Source: an uncultured Pirellulales bacterium (lineage in GTDB: Bacteria; Planctomycetota; Planctomycetia; Pirellulales; Lacipirellulaceae). From it: a stretch of DNA of 18,475 nucleotides. The position numbers and the translations under genes were made by a program. The notes beneath the pieces are model-generated. The model was not told the DNA's origin. It made no database searches and saw nothing but the letters and a program-made list of their open reading frames with translations. Shown here piece by piece: positions 14,005 to 18,475 of this stretch. Where the stretch lies: NCBI GenBank assembly GCA_947258835.1, contig CAMYJY010000007.1, positions 1-18,475 on the forward strand, in the 5' to 3' direction. Within the stretch, counting starts at the first letter, position 1. Every line of letters starts with the position of its first letter.

Positions 14005-14808
14005 ATGCATCGTTGGGGCTGGAGTTGGTTGTTGGCAGTTTTTCTGCTGGGGAGTGGTTGTCAGCAAGTGGACGAGGTGGAGGCGGTGCGGGCAGCGGGT
14101 GCGGCGCTGGAGAATCCACCGGTGGTGGCAGCCGTTGCCGGGCCTGAGATGCCTCGGCTCCAGCTGGTCAGCGACAGCGCAATCCAGGAATCAGCCGTTC
14201 GTCCTCACACGGCTGCTGAGGCCCTGTCGGTTCTGTTGGCAGGCAACCAACGGTTTGTGGCAGGGCAGTCCAACCATCCCCACGAATCGGCGGACTACCG
14301 CGCCTCGCTGGCCCAGGAGCAGCATCCTTTTGCGACCGTGCTCGCCTGCAGCGATTCGCGGGTCACGCCCGTATTGATCTTTGATCAGGGCATCGGGGAT
14401 TTGTTTGTCATTCGCGTGGCAGGCAATGTGGTGGATCCCGACGTGGCCGGGAGCATCGAATATGCGGTGGATCATTTGGGGACCCGCCTGTTGCTGGTGC
14501 TGGGACACGAAAATTGCGGCGCGGTGACGGCCGCTTTTCATGCGTTTGTGGCCCATGATCTGCAGGCCCCGGAGCCTGCTGAAATTATGGGCTTGCTGCG
14601 GCATATCCAGCCCGCCCTCCAGAATTTGGATAGCCGGCAGAGAGTGCGCGCGCAAATCGCTGCTGGTGTGGAAGCCAATGTGCGCGAGTCCGTGCAACAA
14701 TTGCTGCAGATCTCCGACTTAAAAAGGGCCCACGACGCCGGGTTGTTGAAAATTATGGGGGCCATCTATTCGGTGCGCACCGGCAAGGTGCGGGTGTTGC
14801 AGGACTAG
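14005..14808 (+). CDS. Beta-class carbonic anhydrase, predicted lipoprotein
   Basis: Beta-carbonic anhydrases are zinc enzymes that interconvert CO2 and bicarbonate. The 267-residue protein has the full active-site signature: ACSDSRV (Cys115, Asp117, Arg119), then HENCGAV (His168, Cys171). Cys115, His168 and Cys171 are the zinc ligands. The core begins at about residue 70 (AAEALSVLLAGNQRFVAG). The N-terminus is a lipoprotein signal peptide ending LLGSGC (Cys19), followed by a 50-residue linker, so the enzyme should be tethered in the periplasm rather than cytoplasmic. A G-rich stretch (13992-13998) precedes ATG 14005. Its stop overlaps that of the convergent gene. A role in bicarbonate supply or pH control at the envelope is inference. 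Confidence 0.95.
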   Translation: MHRWGWSWLLAVFLLGSGCQQVDEVEAVRAAGAALENPPVVAAVAGPEMPRLQLVSDSAIQESAVRPHTAAEALSVLLAGNQRFVAGQSNHPHESADYRASLAQEQHPFATVLACSDSRVTPVLIFDQGIGDLFVIRVAGNVVDPDVAGSIEYAVDHLGTRLLLVLGHENCGAVTAAFHAFVAHDLQAPEPAEIMGLLRHIQPALQNLDSRQRVRAQIAAGVEANVRESVQQLLQISDLKRAHDAGLLKIMGAIYSVRTGKVRVLQD

Positions 14809-15788
14809 GGTTGGTCCTGCAGATGAGGCAGGTTGGGGCTGGGGATGTGGGGTAGGAACAAGACCTCGTAGACTTCGCGGCCCCCGCGGGTGAACTCCAG
14901 AGCGCCCGTTTGGCGACCGGTCTTCAAGTCCACCAAGGCCACGCCGGCCATCATCTCCGTGGCCGTCCGGGGATAGTTCAAAATGTGTTTTTCCCGGATT
15001 TTGGATAAGCCCACCAGCGCGTAATCGCCGAACAAACAGAGGCCGCGGGTGAAACCCGGCAGCTGACAGATCGGCCGCGCGGTACCTGCCTGGAGCACGG
15101 CCAGTTCTCCCAAGCCAGAATTGCAAAACCACCATTGGCCCTGGTGCCGGCGGGGGGAGTGCGGCATGCACAGACCACCTGCTGCGATGTGATTGCTCGG
15201 GATATCAAGCACTACACCGCCCGTAAAACGGTCCTCGGCCCGCCAACCGCCCGGTTGATCGGAGGCGCAAAAAGCGGTGGCCAGGGCCGGCCGTCCGTTG
15301 CGCATCCCCAGCCCATTCAAATGGCAATGGTCCTTGCGCGCTGAGGGAGGAATAAATGGTGGGAGCCAGGTCCGCCAAAAACGCTTTTCCGGAGACGTCC
15401 GCGCGATGCAGTTAAAACGGGTATTCGCAAAAAAGATGCCCCGCCGACCAAACGCCACATCATGCGCATCCACGCGACCGGTAACATACTCCTCCTGGAG
15501 TTGGAATTTTCCCCGATCGGCATGTCGAAACAAAAGCACTTTTTCTCGCACGGCCAGGGCCAATTGTTTTCCCCGGAGGGCGATGCCCATGGGCCGCGGA
15601 TACTTCCGCGCACGGAACCGAACCCTGCCCTGGCTGGTGCTCAGCAGCACCACCTTTCCGGAAGTGTAGGTGGTGATGGCCAGACTCCCGCCCGACCGCT
15701 CCAGCCAGCGGGAGAATTCACCATGCGACCGGCAGCGGAGCTGCGCTCTTGGTTTTTCTGTGTCGTGGGTGGCGGGGTCGGTAGGCAT
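14805..15788 (-). CDS. TIGR03032-family protein of unknown function
   Basis: The 327-residue product matches by eye the conserved TIGR03032 family. Recognisable blocks in order are SLAITTYTSGKVVLL (about residue 35), DAHDVAFG, FANTRFNCIA, the diagnostic DHCHLNGLGMRNGRPA, PGGWR, GLCMPHSPRRH, FCNSGLGEL, PGFTRGLCLFGDYALVGLS and the C-terminal VALVDLKTGR. The repeated beta-strand pattern suggests a beta-propeller-like fold, which is inference. The biochemical function is unknown. There is no signal peptide, so it is probably cytoplasmic. ATG 15788 gives a normal family-length protein. Its stop codon overlaps that of the carbonic anhydrase gene in a shared CTAG, so the two genes are convergent with no space for a dedicated terminator. 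Confidence 0.88.
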   Translation of the reverse strand: MPTDPATHDTEKPRAQLRCRSHGEFSRWLERSGGSLAITTYTSGKVVLLSTSQGRVRFRARKYPRPMGIALRGKQLALAVREKVLLFRHADRGKFQLQEEYVTGRVDAHDVAFGRRGIFFANTRFNCIARTSPEKRFWRTWLPPFIPPSARKDHCHLNGLGMRNGRPALATAFCASDQPGGWRAEDRFTGGVVLDIPSNHIAAGGLCMPHSPRRHQGQWWFCNSGLGELAVLQAGTARPICQLPGFTRGLCLFGDYALVGLSKIREKHILNYPRTATEMMAGVALVDLKTGRQTGALEFTRGGREVYEVLFLPHIPSPNLPHLQDQP

Positions 15789-15824
15789 GCGGATGCATGA
15801 TAGCGAGAGGGATGTATCAGGGCG

Positions 15825-15841
15825 AGGGCGGCAGGGCCCGC
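15825..15841. repeat. 17-nt repeat shared with 10636-10652
   Basis: AGGGCGGCAGGGCCCGC occurs here and, identical, at 10636-10652 after recG. Both copies are in spacer DNA apart from the last bases of the recG stop. Confidence 0.8.
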
Positions 15842-15885
15842 CTCCGGCTCGCGAGTGCAGGAACGGGCTGGCGCGGGGGTGTCAT

Positions 15886-15923
15886 CCAACGCTGGTAACG
15901 ATTTTGTGGGCAGTATTGGGGGG
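15886..15923 (-). repeat. Tail repeat B (inverted)
   Basis: The reverse complement of the tail sequence at 8421-8470, with a few differences. It stands directly left of the second palindrome cluster, in inverted orientation relative to tail copy C at 16216-16249. Confidence 0.8.
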
Positions 15924-15930
15924 GAGGCCA

Positions 15931-16068
15931 GTCATTCCCGCGCAGGCGGGAATCCAGTAGCGGTACAAGTGTTTCCGTCATTCCCGCGCAGGCGGGAATC
16001 CAGTAGCGGTACAAGTGTTTCCGTCATTCCCGCGCAGGCGGGAATCCAGTAGCAGTACAAGTTGTCTA
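15931..16068. repeat. Three 46-nt direct repeats carrying the dRS3-like palindrome
   Basis: Units start at 15931, 15977 and 16023. Each holds a complete 27-nt palindrome (core ATTCCC-N8-GGGAAT) followed by a 19-nt linker. The first two units are identical; the third diverges at its end, where it becomes part of the 70-bp doublet. The linkers are repeated, not unique, so this is not a CRISPR array. Confidence 0.92.
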
Positions 16069-16092
16069 GATTCCCGCCTGCGCGGGAATGAC
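16023..16092. repeat. 70-bp inverted doublet (REPIN-like), copy 2
   Basis: Palindromes at 16023-16049 and, inverted, at 16066-16092. The reverse complement is 66/70 identical to 8351-8420. Confidence 0.88.
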
Positions 16093-16180
16093 GTAAGGGT
16101 GTAGCTGGAATGACGTAAGGGTGTAGCGGGAATGACGTAAGGGTGTAGCGGGAATGACGTAAGGGTGTAGCTGGAATGAC
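16093..16180. repeat. Four 22-nt tandem repeats ending in the half-palindrome
   Basis: Units at 16093, 16115, 16137 and 16159 read GTAAGGGTGTAGC, then G or T, then GGAATGAC. Only the single G/T position varies. GGAATGAC is the outer end of the palindrome, so the array is built from a half-element plus a linker, like the 20-nt array at 8149-8228 but on the other strand. Confidence 0.95.
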
Positions 16181-16215
16181 GCAGGAGAGGGGCGGGAATC
16201 CAGCGTGGCTGTCCG

Positions 16216-16249
16216 CTGCCACTAAAATCGTTACTAGCGTTGGGTGGCA
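16216..16249 (+). repeat. Tail repeat C
   Basis: 34 nt matching 8437-8470 with one mismatch (CTAG for CCAG). With inverted copy B at 15886-15923 it brackets the second cluster like terminal inverted repeats. Confidence 0.85.
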
Positions 16250-16392
16250 GCGGTTGGCGATAGCCTACCGATGGGACGCAGTCCCCAGAGGATTGTCGGG
16301 AACTTTAAGGACCTATCCCAAAATCGCACTGGTGCTGGTGCGGAGGGATCACGGCTGCTACGCTTTCTGCTACACGGATTCTTTTTTTCCTT
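16250..16392. other. Spacer before galE
   Basis: No gene supported. It ends in a T-rich stretch (CTTTTTTTCC) that also precedes the first copy of the palindrome at the left edge of the window in shorter form. Confidence 0.4.
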
Positions 16393-16425
16393 GTTGCGAT
16401 AGCGGCCTCCGGCCGCTATCGCAAC
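16393..16425. repeat. GC-rich palindromic hairpin, copy 2
   Basis: Perfect 15-nt arms at 16393-16407 and 16411-16425 around a TCC loop. The inner ten base pairs and loop equal those of the copy at 26-56; the outer pairs differ but remain complementary. It lies 33 nt before the galE ATG, in the 5' leader. Confidence 0.85.
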
Positions 16426-16457
16426 AACTGCAGTAAAATTTATTGCGAGTGATACCG

Positions 16458-17447
16458 ATGCGTGTTTTGCTGACCGGCGGCGCCGGCTATGTGGGGTCCC
16501 ATGCGGCTGGGATGCTCCACCGCGGGGGCCACGAAATTTGGGTCTACGACAATCTGTCGGAGGGCCATCCGCAGGCCGTGCCCGAGGGCCGGCTGATTGT
16601 CGGTGATTTGCAGGACGGTCCAAAACTCCAGACAGTCCTGCGGGAGCAGCAAATAGCCGCGGTGATGCATTTTGCCGCGTCGTGCTATGTGGGGGTGTCG
16701 GTGACCGATCCGGCGGCCTACTATCAAAATAATATTGTCGGCACGCTCTCTCTGCTGGACGCCATGCGGGCGGCGGAAGTTGATAAAATTGTGTTTTCTA
16801 GCACCTGCGCAACCTACGGTGTGCCGGAGATCGTGCCCATCACGGAACGGGAAAAGCAAGATCCCATCAATCCCTATGGTTTTACCAAACTGGCCATCGA
16901 GCATGCCTTGGCCGACTATTCCCACGCCTATGGGTTGGGCTATGCTGCCCTCCGCTACTTCAACGCCTCCGGAGCGTCGGAGGAGATTTCCATCGGCGAA
17001 GACCACACCCCAGAAACCCATTTGATTCCCCTGGTCTTGCAAGTGGCCCTGGGACAGCGGGAGGATATCAAAATTTTTGGGGATGATTATCCCACACCGG
17101 ACGGCACCTGCATTCGCGACTACATTCATGTGGACGACCTGGCCACAGCCCATATTCTGGCGCTGGAAAGCCTCGAGCCGCGCAGCCAACTCCGGCTCAA
17201 TCTGGGCACCGGTCGCGGTGCTAGCGTGCTGGAGGTAATTGAGGCCTGCCGCCGGATCACCGGGCATCCCATTCCGGCCACCGTCGAGGCCCGCCGGGCC
17301 GGCGATCCGCCCGAACTGGTGGCCGATGCCCGTTTGGCCAACCAGACGTTGGGTTGGCAGCCCCGCTATGACACCATTGAAAGCGTGGTGGCCAGTGCCT
17401 GGAAATGGCACCAAGCCCATCCGCACGGTTTTGGGCAAGTGGAGTGA
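16458..17447 (+). CDS. galE: UDP-glucose 4-epimerase
   Basis: GalE interconverts UDP-glucose and UDP-galactose using tightly bound NAD+, supplying galactose for polysaccharides and lipopolysaccharide. The 329-residue protein is an extended short-chain dehydrogenase with an N-terminal Rossmann motif TGGAGYVGSH at 6-15, Asp31 in VYDNLSEGH for NAD specificity, and MHFAAS near 70-75. The catalytic SSTCATYG is at 114-121 and YGFTK at 140-144 (Tyr140, Lys144). Substrate-binding RYFNASGAS and DYPTPDGTCIRDYIHVDDL follow. All catalytic residues are present. ATG 16458 places the Rossmann motif at the usual distance; the upstream in-frame TTG 16443 is unlikely. The GC-rich hairpin lies in its leader. 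It is convergent with the DUF4301 gene, with 50 nt between stops. Confidence 0.96.
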   Translation: MRVLLTGGAGYVGSHAAGMLHRGGHEIWVYDNLSEGHPQAVPEGRLIVGDLQDGPKLQTVLREQQIAAVMHFAASCYVGVSVTDPAAYYQNNIVGTLSLLDAMRAAEVDKIVFSSTCATYGVPEIVPITEREKQDPINPYGFTKLAIEHALADYSHAYGLGYAALRYFNASGASEEISIGEDHTPETHLIPLVLQVALGQREDIKIFGDDYPTPDGTCIRDYIHVDDLATAHILALESLEPRSQLRLNLGTGRGASVLEVIEACRRITGHPIPATVEARRAGDPPELVADARLANQTLGWQPRYDTIESVVASAWKWHQAHPHGFGQVE

Positions 17448-17497
17448 TGGACGACCCGTCCTAGCGACTGGGTTCTCGCTACGCGGTCCATGGGCTT

Positions 17498-18475
17498 TCA
17501 ATCCTGCTGCGGCTGATGTTCCGGCCGCAGCAGATCCAGAACGGATTTGACCGGTGAAAACACCGTGCTGGGAACTTCCACGAAGACGCTGTTCCAACCG
17601 GCCATGCCGCCGTTCCATAGTCCGGGGCGCTCTAGGATAGTTGCCGTCTGTCCCGCAACTTGTTTCGTTGCGGTCAGGATGCGGTCCTGCTGCACGAACT
17701 CTGCCAAGGCAAACGGTTCCTGCCGTTGGTCGCGGACGGCCAGGGCCATGAAGACGGGATTAAAATGTGTGGCTCGCGAGAAGATAGCCTGCTGCTCGGC
17801 ATCCTCGGCGTCAATTTCGGCCGCTTCCACGATCTGCGGCGATACGCCCCCATCGTTTTCCCGGACCCAAAAAGGTCCCCCCCCCGGTTCTCCCTCATTT
17901 TGGACCATGCCGCAAACCCGCACAGGGCGGTTGAGACGGGAGAGCACCGTGTCTCGCAGCTGTTGCCGATTGTCGTTCCCCGTCGGCGTGGCGTGGGGGA
18001 AAGTCTGTCGCAGGAAGTCCACCGCCTGGGCAAGTGCGGCGTCATCGCCCGCTTGCAGTGAGTGCAGGTGGTGCGCCACGGCCTCGCCTAAGCGCACGAG
18101 ATAGCCCCCCAGGATTTGCATCCAAGCAATCGACGCGGTTCTGGCATGCTCGTGGGCCACATTGTCGATGTTTTTGACAAAGATTAAATCGCCTGGCAGT
18201 GCCTGGAGGTTTTCCAATAACGCGCCGTGGCCTCCCGGTCGCAGGATCGGTCGGTTGTGCTCATCGCGCAGCAGTGCGCCCGCCGCGGTGATCGCGATGG
18301 TGTCGGTGGTGGACTGCTGAATCGAAAAGTCGACGTGGCACGTACCGCCCTCCAGTTCCGCTTGAAACGCTTGCAGCTGGGCGGCAAATGCCTCGCGACT
18401 GTCCGCGGCGACCGTGAAGTGGGCTCGGATGTCGCCGTTGGAATTTCCCAGAGCAGCCACGGCCTCCCCCAGATG
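17498..18475 (-). CDS. DUF4301-family protein, 5' end beyond the window
   Basis: About 325 C-terminal residues are visible. The frame stays open to the right edge (HLGEAVAALGNS...), so the GTG at 18460 is not the true start; the family is usually near 500 residues. Diagnostic blocks are STTDTIAI, LRPGGHGALLENL, GDLIFVKNIDNVAHEH, the strongly conserved VCGMVQNEGEPGGGPFWV, SPQIVEAAEID, and the C-terminal WNSVFVEVPSTVFSPVKSVLDLLRPEHQ. These match what I recall of DUF4301 (Pfam), best known from Bacteroidetes. Function is unknown; the PGGHGAL and GGGPFWV blocks are reminiscent of nucleotide-sugar enzymes, but that is only a hint. It is convergent with galE. Confidence 0.85.
   Translation of the reverse strand, partial: HLGEAVAALGNSNGDIRAHFTVAADSREAFAAQLQAFQAELEGGTCHVDFSIQQSTTDTIAITAAGALLRDEHNRPILRPGGHGALLENLQALPGDLIFVKNIDNVAHEHARTASIAWMQILGGYLVRLGEAVAHHLHSLQAGDDAALAQAVDFLRQTFPHATPTGNDNRQQLRDTVLSRLNRPVRVCGMVQNEGEPGGGPFWVRENDGGVSPQIVEAAEIDAEDAEQQAIFSRATHFNPVFMALAVRDQRQEPFALAEFVQQDRILTATKQVAGQTATILERPGLWNGGMAGWNSVFVEVPSTVFSPVKSVLDLLRPEHQPQQD
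17504..17533. other. 10-bp inverted repeat at the convergent galE/DUF4301 junction
   Basis: CTGCTGCGGC (17504-17513) pairs with GCCGCAGCAG (17524-17533) around a 10-nt loop, inside the last codons of the DUF4301 gene. There is no T-run. It might slow or end transcription from galE; it may equally be a coincidence of codon choice. Confidence 0.3.

Noticed and set aside
15931..16180. CRISPR-like array
   Set aside because: The repeat is about 27 nt at a regular 46-nt spacing, but the first two spacers are identical and there are only three units. The repeat is a dispersed palindrome, and no cas genes are nearby.
16440..17618. A 392-codon minus-strand frame opposite galE
   Set aside because: It covers the whole of galE, whose catalytic motifs are intact, and overlaps the end of the DUF4301 gene. 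It has no recognisable domain.

Overview
The window looks like chromosomal DNA from a planctomycete, most likely a member of the Pirellulales. The evidence is: a secreted beta-helix protein with the planctomycete N-terminal LEDRR motif and a dockerin-like C-terminal domain; a BBP2-type porin with a cysteine-rich N-terminus; a GspE-like protein with a rewritten P-loop next to a CvpA-like membrane protein; and sparse Shine-Dalgarno use. The taxonomic call is inference from gene types. No rRNA, tRNA, transposase, prophage or CRISPR array was found.

Layout. 1-2705: palindromic repeats, then a membrane-anchored GspE/PulE-like protein and a four-helix CvpA-like protein. 3130-4395: outer-membrane porin with a strong Shine-Dalgarno and a clear terminator. 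4576-7324: guaB (IMP dehydrogenase), then an acidic secreted protein whose best start signal is out of frame. 7416-10637: nnrE (NAD(P)H-hydrate epimerase), a repeat cluster and recG (helicase). 10858-13236 (minus): beta-helix/dockerin protein, convergent with recG. 13793-13918: a 41-residue zinc-ribbon-like protein. 14005-14808: lipoprotein beta-carbonic anhydrase, ending stop-to-stop against a TIGR03032-family gene on the minus strand (14805-15788). 15886-16425: second repeat cluster. 16458-17447: galE (UDP-glucose 4-epimerase), convergent with a DUF4301-family gene that runs off the right edge.

The genes do not form one pathway. They are mostly separate housekeeping units (nucleotide synthesis, metabolite repair, recombination, sugar-nucleotide metabolism) mixed with cell-envelope proteins.

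The most notable non-genic content is a family of small repeats. Seven copies of a palindrome with core ATTCCC-N8-GGGAAT lie in two clusters about 7.6 kb apart. Each cluster holds a 70-bp inverted doublet (REPIN-like; 66 of 70 positions identical between clusters, in opposite orientation). Each also has tandem amplifications of a half-element and a shared tail sequence. A separate GC-rich hairpin occurs at 26-56 and 16393-16425 with an identical core and base-paired but different outer stems. No clearly new multi-gene system is visible; the degenerate GspE-like protein and the repeat families are the best candidates for follow-up.
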